DNA of 64,000 nt from Sinorhizobium fredii NGR234 (GCF_000018545.1 NC_012586.1:1736001-1800000), one strand, 5' to 3'; counted from the stretch's first letter, positions 26,843-35,955 are shown. Notes: generated from the letters alone by a model not told the origin. Numbers and translations: made by a program.

Positions 26843-27088
26843 ATGTTCAAGGCATGGAACGAATGCGTCATCGTGGATTTACCCGATCTCGACGGTATTC
26901 AGATTGTCTGGACTCCGGCCGAAGCGGCAACGTTGCTCAGCGAACATTGGCCCGTCTCCCATGGCAGCGCCTACAACGCCGCACTCAATGCCTGTACGGA
27001 CGCCATGCTGGGGACCGCCTCGGATGATGAAGCGCGTCGGGCCTTTGTCGCCGCTGCCCAGGAAGCCAAAATCACAATGATGCGGTGA
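26843..27088 (+). CDS. DUF982-family small protein
   Basis: An 81-residue protein: MFKAWNECVIVDLPDLDGIQIVWTP then AAEAATLLSEHWP-like and AFVAAAQEAKITMMR. I recognise the DUF982 domain, a family largely confined to rhizobia and close relatives and present in many paralogues; its function is unknown. AAGGGACG lies about 6 bases before the ATG. It is single-gene, with no obvious partner. Codon use resembles its neighbours. Confidence 0.75.
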   Translation: MFKAWNECVIVDLPDLDGIQIVWTPAEAATLLSEHWPVSHGSAYNAALNACTDAMLGTASDDEARRAFVAAAQEAKITMMR

Positions 27089-27294
27089 CACCGTCCGCAC
27101 GGGGGCTTTGCGCCCGAGAAAGCGACGGGGCGGCGATGTATGGGTCCGATCCGCCATCGGCGCTCCTCGGCTCCGGCCGGCGGTTCGTCTTCATTCAACA
27201 GCCTCTTCCGATCGCGGCTGCGCAGGGCGGCGGAACCTATCTTCTGGCAACTCAGTTCGGATGACACCGATCGTTCGCAAAGGAGCACGTTGCC

Positions 27295-28392
27295 GTGGCG
27301 AGAAAAGTTTCGGAGCAACCGGAAGTGCAATCTTCAGATCGGCTGCTGTCGGCGCGGCGTCCGAGTGAATTGGTGATCCTGGTCGCCATCGCGGCGGGGA
27401 TCGTCGTCTGCTACCTGCTGGCAGTGCCTTTTCTGCCGGCCCTAACCTGGGCACTGGTCCTTGCGATTATGTTCCACCCGCTCCATCGGCGGATCGCGAA
27501 AGACCTTCCCTTTCCCGACATCGCAGCGGCAGCGGCAGTGGCCATTGCCGCTTTCGTTGTCGTCGTGCCTCTCACCCTGGTGGCGGAGCGGCTCGTGAAC
27601 GAGGCGGCGAGCGGCGCGCAGATCATCGCGGAAGCGCTGAGGACGGGGGGGTGGCGCGAGGCTATTGCCAACTATCCGCGCATCGGGCTGGTTCTTCTCT
27701 GGATGGAAAGCCAGCTTGACCTCGCGGGTCTCGCAGGCAACGCCGCCGCTCTGCTTACCAACTTCAGTGCATCCCTGGTCCGCCGCTCGGTGGTCCAGAT
27801 CATCGACGTCGTCCTGACCTTCTACTTCCTGTTCTATTTCCTGCGCGATGGGCGCGAAGCCTTGAACGTGCTCAAGGACTACTTTCCGCTGAGGTCCTCG
27901 GAGATGGATCGTCTGTTCTTTCGCGTCAGCGAAACGGTCCACGCGATCGTCTTCGGAACCTTTGCCGTCGCGATCGTGCAGGGAACGCTAGGCGGCCTGA
28001 TGTTCTGGCTGCTGGGCCTGCCGTCGCCGCTTCTCTGGGGCCTGGCGATGGGCCTCCTGGCGATGGTGCCGGTTCTCGGCGCCTTCATCATCTGGATTCC
28101 AGCGGCGCTGTCGCTTGCGCTGACCGGCGAATGGGGCAAGGCGCTGATCCTGACGGCCTGGGGCGCCGGCGTGGTCGCCACCGTCGACAACCTGCTCTAT
28201 CCGATTTTCGTCGGAGATCGGCTGAAGCTGCATACGGTGGTGACCTTCATGAGCATGATCGGCGGCGTCATCGTGTTCGGACCTGCTGGGCTGGTGATCG
28301 GGCCGGTGACCTTCACGGTGACCCTGCTGCTGCTCGACATCTGGTGTACCCACCACAGAGAAAGCGGCAGATCGCCGCCCCCTCCACTCTAG
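27295..28392 (+). CDS. AI-2E/PerM-family permease
   Basis: A 365-residue membrane protein with about eight helices (hydrophobic blocks near 28-60, 75-100, 165-190, 210-330). The pattern TFYFLFYFLRDGREALNVLKDYFPL and the C-terminal VDNLLYPIFVGDRLKLHTVVTFMSMIGGVIVFGPAGLVIGP are characteristic of the AI-2E transporter/PerM family, whose members export small molecules or ions. The start is a GTG at 27295 with AAGGAG upstream. Its stop directly abuts the stop of the convergent phosphoesterase gene. Confidence 0.88.
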   Translation: MARKVSEQPEVQSSDRLLSARRPSELVILVAIAAGIVVCYLLAVPFLPALTWALVLAIMFHPLHRRIAKDLPFPDIAAAAAVAIAAFVVVVPLTLVAERLVNEAASGAQIIAEALRTGGWREAIANYPRIGLVLLWMESQLDLAGLAGNAAALLTNFSASLVRRSVVQIIDVVLTFYFLFYFLRDGREALNVLKDYFPLRSSEMDRLFFRVSETVHAIVFGTFAVAIVQGTLGGLMFWLLGLPSPLLWGLAMGLLAMVPVLGAFIIWIPAALSLALTGEWGKALILTAWGAGVVATVDNLLYPIFVGDRLKLHTVVTFMSMIGGVIVFGPAGLVIGPVTFTVTLLLLDIWCTHHRESGRSPPPPL

Positions 28393-29187
28393 CTACCGTT
28401 GACCTGGCGCTCCGTCGTTCCCATGGGCCTGCGCGGCCCTTGGCGCCCATTGTCTGACAGGCGGCTCGACTTCCAGCTCCGCCAGGATCGGCAGATGATC
28501 GGAGGCGACCCGCGCCAGGGCGCTGCTGTGCACCGTGCAATCACCGACATTGATCCCGTCGCCGACGAAGACGTGGTCGAGCCGCAGCAGCGGCAGTCGG
28601 GAGGGAAAGGTCGGCCGGGGCTTGGCTTTCAATTGGAGCTGTGCGTCCTTGAGGTGCGCAGCCAGCAGCTTGTAGGCGGCCGAGCGGGCAATGGCGTTAA
28701 GGTCGCCCGCCAGAATGACTCGCGAGTCCCCCTGCCCTATTCCGCCAAGCCAGCCGGGACCGAGCAAGGTCGTTGCCTGGCGAACCCGCTCCGAACCGCG
28801 CAGCCCGAGATGCGTGACGATGACCTGAAGCCTGACGTCAGCGAGGTCGATCTCCACCCAGAGCGCGCCCCGCGGCTCTCCGGACGAGGGCAGCACGTCT
28901 GCCTTGACGAGGCGCATCGGCAAAGCCGTCAGCACCGCATCGCCGTACCGCTCGTCTTTGAGGTGGAGGGCCGGGTGAAAATGCGCCGCCATGTTGAGAT
29001 GCGTGGCGATCATATGCGCCTGGTCTATTCCGCCGCTGCGGGCGCGACCGACGTCCACCTCCTGCAGGGCGATGATATCTGGCCGGCATTCGCCGATGAC
29101 CGCGGCGATGCGCGCCGGGTCGAGCTTCCGGTCGGTGCCGAAGCAGCTATGGACGTTGTAGGTGAGGAAACGTAGCGGTCGAGGCAT
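28393..29187 (-). CDS. Endonuclease/exonuclease/phosphatase-family protein (YbhP-like)
   Basis: A 264-residue metal-dependent phosphoesterase of the EEP fold. LRFLTYNVHSCFG gives the Asn, PDIIALQEVD the catalytic Glu, VIVTHLGL and ILAGDLNAI the DxN, and ASDHLPILAEL the final Asp-His pair. It is similar in type to E. coli YbhP, whose gene neighbours ybhO (cardiolipin synthase) and ybhN; homologues of both are nearby here. It is divergent from the interrupted ybhN-like gene with an 81-base gap. The start at 29187 (MPRPLRFL) has a weak ribosome site. Confidence 0.85.
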   Translation of the reverse strand: MPRPLRFLTYNVHSCFGTDRKLDPARIAAVIGECRPDIIALQEVDVGRARSGGIDQAHMIATHLNMAAHFHPALHLKDERYGDAVLTALPMRLVKADVLPSSGEPRGALWVEIDLADVRLQVIVTHLGLRGSERVRQATTLLGPGWLGGIGQGDSRVILAGDLNAIARSAAYKLLAAHLKDAQLQLKAKPRPTFPSRLPLLRLDHVFVGDGINVGDCTVHSSALARVASDHLPILAELEVEPPVRQWAPRAAQAHGNDGAPGQR

Positions 29188-29404
29188 GTTCTGTTTCGGC
29201 CCGGTTCGCTTTCGGGAACACGCGGGACCCGCTTTTCGTTCCGAGAGACGCGCAAGGGAACGAGGCCGATGCCGAAGAAAATCATTGCCAGAGCATTCAT
29301 ACTCGCTGCCATTGGCGTCGCCGGTTGGCTGATCTACCGGACACTCCGTCAATACACGTTCGATGAAATCTTGCGCTCGGTGCTAGGTCGTAGTGACGAT
29401 TTAA

Positions 29405-29812
29405 CTATTTGAGCCATATGGCGATAGCGGCGAGTTTGACAAAGCCCATGAAGTTGGCGAGCAACTTGTCATAGCGTGTCGCGACGCGGCGGAACTGTTT
29501 GAGCTTGTTGAAGAAGCGCTCGATGCGGTTGCGTTCTTTATAGAGTGCGGCGTCGTAGGCCCTTTGCATTTTGCGATCCCGTTTGGGCGGGATGACGATT
29601 TCAGTTCCTGTTTTCTCCAGTTTCTCAATGAGATGTCCGGCATCGTAGCCCTTGTCGGCCAGCAGGGCATCGGCGTGGAGACCGTCGACGAGATCATGGG
29701 CGGCTGTGATGTCGTTGCGCTGTCCCGCCGTGCCGATGAGGCGAAGCGGCAGGCCGAGCGCATCGCCGGCAGCATGGATTTTGGTGCTCAGCCCGCCTCG
29801 AGACCGACCCAA
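29405..29812 (-). CDS. IS427-type transposase, second frame (orfB)
   Basis: The C-terminal half of the transposase, 135 residues from LGRSRGGLSTKIHAAGDALG onward. It carries the second catalytic Asp (LLADKGYDAGHL) and the Glu (RNRIERFFNKLKQFRRVATRYDK). It is made as a fusion with orfA by ribosomal frameshifting at the A3G6 run, as is usual in this group. No internal damage is seen. Confidence 0.88.
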   Translation of the reverse strand: MGRSRGGLSTKIHAAGDALGLPLRLIGTAGQRNDITAAHDLVDGLHADALLADKGYDAGHLIEKLEKTGTEIVIPPKRDRKMQRAYDAALYKERNRIERFFNKLKQFRRVATRYDKLLANFMGFVKLAAIAIWLK

Positions 29813-30165
29813 GCCCTGGGCATCCGCCCCCCTTTAGCCCTGCGCGCCCCGGCCGCATGCTGATGGGCGCGCACGATAGTCGAATCGATCATCAACCATT
29901 CCAAATCAGCTTCGCGGGCAAGCACGGCAAGCATCTCGTCGAGCACGCCCATCTCGATCCAGCGGTAATAGCGTCGTTTTACGGCGCGGTAGTCACCCAG
30001 TCGTTCTGGCAGGTCTCGCCAGCGGCCGCCCGAACGGGCCATCCACAGCAGCGCATCCAGAAACAGCCGGTTGTTCGTGCGCGGGCCACGCTTGCCCTTC
30101 GTGCCCCCGGGCACAAAACCTCTGATACGTTCCCATTGATCGTCCCGAAGCCCATCGCAATCCAT
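29788..30165 (-). CDS. IS427-type transposase, first frame (orfA)
   Basis: A 125-residue N-terminal half of the transposase: DUF4096 domain (LRDDQWERIRGFVPG, then RLFLDALLWMARSGGRWRDLPERLGDYRAVKRRYYRW) and the first catalytic Asp in LMIDSTIVRAHQHAAG. GGAGG precedes the ATG at 30165. Near its end the mRNA contains TAAAGGGGGG (reverse complement of 29828-29837 region), a likely slippery run allowing a shift into orfB. Confidence 0.88.
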   Translation of the reverse strand: MDCDGLRDDQWERIRGFVPGGTKGKRGPRTNNRLFLDALLWMARSGGRWRDLPERLGDYRAVKRRYYRWIEMGVLDEMLAVLAREADLEWLMIDSTIVRAHQHAAGARRAKGGRMPRAWVGLEAG

Positions 30166-30965
30166 CACTGACCTCCAAAAGTCAGTGTTGAATCTGATTT
30201 GCCCCTTCTTGGGAATCTCAATCCGTTAAATCGTCACCACGACCTAGAGATCCCCGTCGGGCATCTGCTGGCTGGGATCGGCTTCGTCTTCCTCTCCTAT
30301 TTCTGCCTGACGCTGTTCGACACGCTTGCTGTCCGCTATGTCGGGCAGAAGCTCCCCTATCGGCAGGTGGCGCTCGCCTCCTTCACCAGCCTCTCGATCG
30401 GCCACAATGTCGGCGTCGCGGCCTTAAGCAGCGGAGCGGTGCGATACCGGTTCTATTCGCGCTGGGGACTGAGTGTCGAGCAGGTGGCGAAGATCATTCT
30501 CTTCTGCGGCGTCACGGTCGGCCTCGGCCTCATGACGCTGGCCGGTCTTTGCTGCCTAATCATGCCGGAGAGCGCCGCGCGGATCATCGGCTTCTCGGAA
30601 AGCGGCGCCCGTCTTCTCGGCATCACCTGCCTTGCCGGCTCGCTCGGCTATGTCGTCCTCGCCGGCTTCCTGCGCGGTTCGCTTCGCTTGTTCCGCTGGA
30701 AGTTCGAAATGCCGCCGCAGCCGATAGCAGCCGGCCAGGTCGTCGTCGGCACGGCCAACTTCCTCTGCGTCAGCGCCTGCCTGCATCAGTTGGTGCTGGC
30801 GTTTGGAGACGCCGGCTTCTTCGAGACCGCGACGGCCTATGTCGGCGCCAATTTGACGGCGCTTGTCAGCCACGTCCCGGGCGGCATCGGTGTGCTCGAG
30901 GCAACGATTGCCTTTCTGCTCGGACAGTCGGCTAGCATCGGCGCGCTGATCGCTTTCAGGGCGAC

Positions 30966-32585
30966 TTATTTCTTCCTGCCGTTGCCGCTCGGATTGATTT
31001 CGCTGTCGATCGCCGAAGTCCGCCGCTGGGACGATGCGAAGAGCTTGGAAAGCAAGGCGAAAAGCTGACCGACCCAGCGCCGCAGCAAGGCGCGTGCGCG
31101 GCGAAAGGGCCTCAGCGGACGGTGCGGATCGACGATGTCCGTCCCCCAGACGAGAGCGGTCGCACCATGATCTTCGATCCCGTCGAAAGCCCGCAGACCG
31201 CGCTGACGGGTGTTCAGCCTGTCGACGACGGCGACGAGAGAACCCGTCTCCTGCAGCAGCCTGTCGATCTCGGTCGCCTCGACATCGAGATGCTCCGCCA
31301 GAAGCGTGTTGCGAAAGCCGGCGATCGCCGCACTTTGCGCCTCGCTCGCCGCCTCCACGGCCACGTCGCACTCCGTGTCGAAGCCCTCCGAACGGTGGTT
31401 GAAATTCGACGAGCCGACACGCAGGAACCGCTCGTCGATGGCGACCACCTTGGAATGGATGATGACTTCCTGTTCGGAACCATCGGCTGCCGGCACCACG
31501 GGAAAGACAACCCGCAGCCTCCCGTAACGATCCGCCTGCTTCAGCCGACGGATGAGACGGTCACGATTGCCTCCCATCACGACCTTCTCCAGGAAACCGT
31601 GGGAACTGCGGGTGGTGATCACCACTATCTCGGGGCCGTCAGCTTCCCGCAGACGCTCGCCCAGCAGCTTGCCGATCCGGTGCGAGGCAAAATATTGGTT
31701 CTCGATATAGATGTGACGCCGTGCGCTGCGCAATGCGTCGAGCGTCAGCCGCAACGCCTCCTGTCGCCCGCGTCTCCTGCCGAATTCCGGCTCGGTGCGG
31801 GCGATGGCAATCCGGCAATCCGTCAGGATCGGTTCGACACCGGTCGGCCAGGCGACCGCCGTCGAACCTGGCGCGGCTATGCCTTCGCCGACCGAGGATT
31901 TCCAGCGGGAGCGACAGAGGTCTCCGATGGCTCGGCTCGCTTCCCCCTCCAGCACCACCTGGAGGTCATGCACCGGATCGTAGGGATTTCCATCGGGGTC
32001 TCGGCGCAACTCATTCTCGGCCAGATGATCCGGCGTGTCCCAACGCCGCGCGGTCAGATCGATGCCGCCGACGAAGGCGATGCGGTCGTCGATCGAGACG
32101 AGCTTCTGGTGATGCGAGCCGCGAAACGCGCGGTGGCTGGCAAAACGAAGTTCGATCTGCGGATGCGCCGCCCATTTCTGCTTGCGAAACAGCCGCAACG
32201 ATTTCCCCGAATAGATAGGCCCCATCGCCCAGACCAGGATTCGAATCCTGAGCCTCGGCTTTTGCGCGATCAGCCGCTCCAGCTTGGTGCCGAGCGCCTC
32301 TGCGTCCGGATCATCCGGCCTGAGCTTGATGCGGGGATCGAAATCCCATCCGGTGATCCAGAGCTGTTCTTCCGCCTGCTCGAGCACCTGATCGAGACAG
32401 GCGTAGTAGGCGGCCCCATCGACGAGGAAGGACACACGCTCGGCAGGCGCGCTGCGCCAGATATTCTCGTCTTCCCTGACGATCGGCCGGCGCGCCCGGC
32501 GCCATCGATAGGGCGAACTGTCAGTGAAAACGGTCTTCCAGGCCAAGCTTCTTTTCCCGTGAGTGGCGACTGCAAAAAAATCCAT
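30966..32585 (-). CDS. Phospholipase D/cardiolipin synthase-family protein (ClsB-like)
   Basis: A 539-residue protein with two HKD motifs: HQKLVSIDD (His159, Lys161, Asp166) followed by GGIDLT, and HSKVVAIDERFLRVGSSNFNHRS near 405. No signal peptide; a basic C-terminal stretch RPFRRARALLRRWVGQL may contact membranes. It could form cardiolipin from phosphatidylglycerol or hydrolyse phospholipids. The ATG at 32585 was chosen because earlier starts are TTG and would collide with the divergent treY. Its 3' end overlaps the ybhN-like gene tail-to-tail by 103 bases. With YbhP- and YbhN-like genes it reproduces the E. coli ybhP-ybhO-ybhN gene set. Confidence 0.88.
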   Translation of the reverse strand: MDFFAVATHGKRSLAWKTVFTDSSPYRWRRARRPIVREDENIWRSAPAERVSFLVDGAAYYACLDQVLEQAEEQLWITGWDFDPRIKLRPDDPDAEALGTKLERLIAQKPRLRIRILVWAMGPIYSGKSLRLFRKQKWAAHPQIELRFASHRAFRGSHHQKLVSIDDRIAFVGGIDLTARRWDTPDHLAENELRRDPDGNPYDPVHDLQVVLEGEASRAIGDLCRSRWKSSVGEGIAAPGSTAVAWPTGVEPILTDCRIAIARTEPEFGRRRGRQEALRLTLDALRSARRHIYIENQYFASHRIGKLLGERLREADGPEIVVITTRSSHGFLEKVVMGGNRDRLIRRLKQADRYGRLRVVFPVVPAADGSEQEVIIHSKVVAIDERFLRVGSSNFNHRSEGFDTECDVAVEAASEAQSAAIAGFRNTLLAEHLDVEATEIDRLLQETGSLVAVVDRLNTRQRGLRAFDGIEDHGATALVWGTDIVDPHRPLRPFRRARALLRRWVGQLFALLSKLFASSQRRTSAIDSEINPSGNGRKK

Positions 32586-32653
32586 TTCAACCGAGATTGT
32601 TCCCGTCAGAGCCGCCGGAACAAAGCTCGATCGAATGGTGTTGTGCTGAACAG

Positions 32654-35266
32654 ATGTCAAACCGACCCGCCATGCCGCTGCCCAACGCGACCTACCGACT
32701 GCAATTTCGAAACGGGATGGACTTCGAAAGGGCCGCCGGGTTGATCCCGCATCTCGTCGGGCTCGGCATCTCTCATCTCTATGCGTCGCCGATCTTTTCC
32801 GCAGTCAGCGGCTCGACGCACGGCTATGACATCGTCAACTTCAGCGAGATCGATCCCGCCTTGGGCGGCTTGGAAGGGTTTCGCCGGCTCGTCGGCGAAT
32901 TGAAGGCGCACGGGCTCGGCATCATCCTGGACATCGTGCCGAACCACATGGCCGCGCATCTCGAAAATAGCTGGTGGCACAGCGTCGTCGAATGGGGCCA
33001 ATCGAGCGAATTCGCCGGCTATTTCGACATCGATTGGCCGCAGCCGCTCACCCTGCCATTCCTCGGCGCGAGCTTCGAGGAAGAGCTCAGCGCCGGAAAG
33101 ATACGGCTGGCATTCGACCGAGACCGGAACTGCCTGGCCTTCGCGTATTATGACGCGCTCTATCCTCTCAAACCGACCTCCTACCCAGCAGCCCTGGAAG
33201 GCTGCAGTTCCGCTCTCAACGGGCTTGTCACGGTCGCCATCACAGCAGAAGCCAGCAACGCCGGCGCTTTTCACGCCGAGTTGAGCTCTCTGGTGGAATC
33301 GAGCTCTGCTACCGCCGCGCTCGACGAGCATCTCCGGCGGGTCTCCACCGACAAGCCGTTCTTGCAGCGGCTGCACGCGATGCAACACTGGCGGCTCACA
33401 AGCTGGAAAACCGCGCGGGACAAACTCAGCTACCGAAGGTTCTTCGAGATAACCGGCCTCGTCGGCCTCCGCGTCGAGGATCCGGCAGTCTTCGAAGCAA
33501 CCCACCGGCTTCTGTTTGCTCTCGTCGAAGAAGGACTGGTCGACGGGCTGCGGGTCGATCACATAGACGGGCTTGCCGATCCCGAACGGTATCTCCAACA
33601 ACTGCGAGAGCGCGCCGGCGACAGGACCTACTTGATCGTCGAGAAGATCCTGGAGTCGGACGAATCGCTGCCGGAAGAATGGCCGGTCGACGGCAGCACC
33701 GGCTACGAGTTCATCTCGACACTCGCCGACCTCCTCTCTGAGGAGGCTTCCGAACTTTGGGGCGACGGCCACCAAGCCGCAAGCGAAGGGGCGGTCATTG
33801 AATGCAAGCTGCAGGTGCTGAGCCACAATTTCAACGCGGAAGTCACTCGCCTTGCTGGACTGGCGGCGCGCCTGCAGGACGCTGATGGTCGATGGCAGGA
33901 CCAGGAACGAATGGCCGCGGCCGTTCGCCAATTGATCGCAGCGATGCCGGTCTACAGGACCTATCTCAGCGATCGTGGCGCATCCAGGCGCGATAGCCAG
34001 AGGCTCGACGAGATCGAAGCGAAGGCCCGCGCTGCCGCACCAAAGGTCAACGCCGAAATCGCGATGATCGTCGATGGTGTGAAGGCGAATGAACAACCGG
34101 CCGCCGAATTCCGGACGCGCTTTCAGCAAATAAGCGGCGCCGTTATGGCCAAGGCGGTCGAGGATACGTTTTTCTATCGCCGCGGCGACTATCTCGCCGC
34201 CAACGAGGTGGGTGCCGCGCCCACCTGGGCACCGGGCGGCGTCGACCGATTCCATGAGCGGATGCGGGAGCGCGCCAGCAGAAGCCCCACCAGCCTGTCG
34301 GCGACCTCGACCCATGACACGAAGCGCGGCGAGGACGCCCGCGCCCGGCTCCATGTGATCAGCGAAGCACCAGACCTCTGGGCTAAAGCAGTCGGCCGCT
34401 GGCGCGACATTAATCGGGCCCGCCGTCAGGCCGGCGGCGAGGCACCGGAACCATCCGTCCAGCAGTTCCTCTATCAGAGCCTGCTCGGCACCTGGCCGAT
34501 CGCACTTCTGGAACAGGATCTCCCTGCCCTGCGCGAGCGCATGGCAAGCTTCGCCGTGAAGGCACTTCGCGAGGCCAAGCTGAGGACAAGCTGGGACGCG
34601 CCGAACGAGCAATACGAAGCTGCGGTCAGCGGATTTCTGCGCGCTATTCTCGATCGAGGGAACCAGGCGTTTCTCGACGACTTCGAGAAAACCGTTGTCC
34701 CCTTCATCCGGGCCGGATTGATCAACAGCCTTTCGCAAACCCTGGTGAAACTGACGGCGCCCGGAATTCCGGACATCTATCAAGGCAGCGAGCGCCTCGA
34801 TCTCTCCCTGGTCGACCCCGACAACCGCCGCGTCTTTTCACCTCGGCCCTCCCCGGCCGAGCTGCCGCAGCACCCAACGACCGCCGACTTCGAAGACTGC
34901 AAGCAGGCGCTGATCGGCCTCTGCCTGAACTTTCGTCGAGAAAGAGGAGCGGATCTGCTGGCGCGCGGCGAATATCGCCCCCTGTGCCTGCAAGGTCCCG
35001 GCACCCGGCACGCCGCTGCATTCATGCGCCGCACGCCGGATGCGCTTTCCGTCACCCTCGTCCCGCGGCTTGTTTTCCGCCATCTCGGAGACGGGCTCTC
35101 CGTTCGATCCGATCTTTGGCGTGAGACCTATCTGTCGTGGCCCGCCGATTGCGGGTTCAAGCGATTGCAGAACCTCGCAACGGGCGGGACGGTTCACTCT
35201 CAGCACCAGATTCCAGTGGCGGAGATTCTCGATCGCTTTCCGGTAGCATTCCTCGTTTCGCAATGA
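32654..35266 (+). CDS. treY: Maltooligosyl trehalose synthase
   Basis: An 870-residue GH13 enzyme that converts the reducing-end alpha-1,4 bond of maltodextrins to alpha,alpha-1,1, the first step of the TreY-TreZ trehalose route. Seen in order: ATYRLQF start, ISHLYASPIFSAVSGSTHGYDIVN, ILDIVPNHMA, the nucleophile region LRVDHIDGLADP, the acid region YLIVEKIL, SATSTHDTKRGEDARARL with a catalytic Asp, and PGIPDIYQGSE. The ATG at 32654 (MSNRPAMPL) is preferred; a TTG further upstream has no ribosome site. No treZ or glgX follows, so its partner must lie elsewhere. Divergent from the phospholipase gene. Confidence 0.94.
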   Translation: MSNRPAMPLPNATYRLQFRNGMDFERAAGLIPHLVGLGISHLYASPIFSAVSGSTHGYDIVNFSEIDPALGGLEGFRRLVGELKAHGLGIILDIVPNHMAAHLENSWWHSVVEWGQSSEFAGYFDIDWPQPLTLPFLGASFEEELSAGKIRLAFDRDRNCLAFAYYDALYPLKPTSYPAALEGCSSALNGLVTVAITAEASNAGAFHAELSSLVESSSATAALDEHLRRVSTDKPFLQRLHAMQHWRLTSWKTARDKLSYRRFFEITGLVGLRVEDPAVFEATHRLLFALVEEGLVDGLRVDHIDGLADPERYLQQLRERAGDRTYLIVEKILESDESLPEEWPVDGSTGYEFISTLADLLSEEASELWGDGHQAASEGAVIECKLQVLSHNFNAEVTRLAGLAARLQDADGRWQDQERMAAAVRQLIAAMPVYRTYLSDRGASRRDSQRLDEIEAKARAAAPKVNAEIAMIVDGVKANEQPAAEFRTRFQQISGAVMAKAVEDTFFYRRGDYLAANEVGAAPTWAPGGVDRFHERMRERASRSPTSLSATSTHDTKRGEDARARLHVISEAPDLWAKAVGRWRDINRARRQAGGEAPEPSVQQFLYQSLLGTWPIALLEQDLPALRERMASFAVKALREAKLRTSWDAPNEQYEAAVSGFLRAILDRGNQAFLDDFEKTVVPFIRAGLINSLSQTLVKLTAPGIPDIYQGSERLDLSLVDPDNRRVFSPRPSPAELPQHPTTADFEDCKQALIGLCLNFRRERGADLLARGEYRPLCLQGPGTRHAAAFMRRTPDALSVTLVPRLVFRHLGDGLSVRSDLWRETYLSWPADCGFKRLQNLATGGTVHSQHQIPVAEILDRFPVAFLVSQ

Positions 35267-35400
35267 CCGGGCGCGACACAAATGGCCGCTCTCCGAACCC
35301 GGCGGAACCAGTCCTTCTTTGCAGAGCTCTGTTGTGGTCGAGATCGAGCCGCGACCACAAGTTCGCTGACCTCCAAACTGTCGAGCTGCTCGGCACACAC

Positions 35401-35425
35401 GAAAACACCCGGCATTGCTGCCGGG
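35401..35425 (-). terminator. Terminator of the ery-type polyol operon
   Basis: CCCGGCA-TTGC-TGCCGGG stem (35408-35425). On the minus strand it is followed by TGTTTTC. It lies 54 bases past the rpiB stop and would end the 17-kb operon. The rest of 35267-35478 shows nothing else. Confidence 0.7.
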
Positions 35426-35478
35426 CGTCAACGCCGCACCGCACGAGGGAGGATCACGTGCGATGCAGAAATGGAGCC

Positions 35479-35916
35479 TTACTTACCGGCATCTAGGCGA
35501 TCGATTGCCTGGACATTGCCGGCGGACGGCCCGTACGGATCGAATTCGGCGGCGAGCCAGGTATCGACGATCGATTTCGCCAGCTCCGGGCCGATGACCC
35601 GCGCGCCCATGGTGATGATCTGCGCGTTGTTGGACTTCGCGGCCCGCTCGGCCGAATAGGTGTCGTGGGTGAGCGCGGCCCGGATGCCGGGTACTTTGTT
35701 GGCGGAGATGCAGACGCCGATGCCCGTGCCGCAGATCAGGATGCCGCGGTCGTTCTCCCCGGCGGTGATCGTCTTTGCGAGATGCTCAGACAGGTCGGCG
35801 TAGAAGCCGGCCTGGCTCAGATCCTTGACCTCGACGTCGCTCCGGCCGGCGAGATGGGCGGCGATGACGTCGAGCAACGGCTTGCCTGCGCTATCGGCTC
35901 CGATTGCGATTTTCAT
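35479..35916 (-). CDS. rpiB: Ribose-5-phosphate isomerase B-type isomerase (RpiB/EryI)
   Basis: A 145-residue RpiB/LacAB-fold isomerase: [16 protein letters not shown] and the active-site [21 protein letters not shown] with the catalytic Cys. In ery loci this paralogue (EryI) converts D-erythrulose 4-phosphate to D-erythrose 4-phosphate, feeding the pentose phosphate pathway. The start at 35916 follows AAGGAAACACCC. It is the last gene of the operon, 39 bases after tpiB, and is followed by a terminator. Confidence 0.92.
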   Translation of the reverse strand: MKIAIGADSAGKPLLDVIAAHLAGRSDVEVKDLSQAGFYADLSEHLAKTITAGENDRGILICGTGIGVCISANKVPGIRAALTHDTYSAERAAKSNNAQIITMGARVIGPELAKSIVDTWLAAEFDPYGPSAGNVQAIDRLDAGK

Positions 35917-35955
35917 GGGTGTTTCCTTCCGCACTTGTTCTAATCCTTCGGCCGG

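Larger units (their letters stand above)
29387..30243. mobile_element. IS5-family (IS427-like) insertion sequence (857 bp)
   Basis: Terminal inverted repeats GTCGTAGTGACGATTTAAC and GTCGTGGTGACGATTTAAC match at 18 of 19 positions. CTAG occurs on both sides (29383-29386 and 30244-30247), read as the target duplication; a shorter TA duplication cannot be excluded. Two overlapping transposase frames on the minus strand fill it. Confidence 0.9.
29269..31068 (+). pseudogene. ybhN-like membrane protein gene split by an insertion sequence
   Basis: The first 118 bases (29269-29386, start MPKKIIARAFILAAIG behind AAGGGAACGAGG) and the remainder (30248-31068) are separated by an IS. Removing the IS and one CTAG copy rejoins codons 39-40 as ...RSVL-E-IPVGHLLAGIGF, giving an uninterrupted 312-residue protein. 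It has the many hydrophobic helices of the YbhN/UPF0104 lysylphosphatidylglycerol synthetase/flippase-like family (SLSIGHNVGVAALSSGAVRYRFY; NLTALVSHVPGGIGVLEATI). The gene is inactivated at the 5' end; the 3' part keeps an open frame. The insertion is likely recent because both halves are otherwise intact. Confidence 0.88.

Noticed and set aside
29269..29410. A genuine short membrane protein at 29269
   Set aside because: It is only the 5' stub of the interrupted ybhN-like gene; its last codons come from the IS end.
32597..32660. TTG starts for treY (32597) and for the phospholipase (32660)
   Set aside because: Both lack ribosome sites and would make the divergent genes overlap; internal ATGs fit the families.
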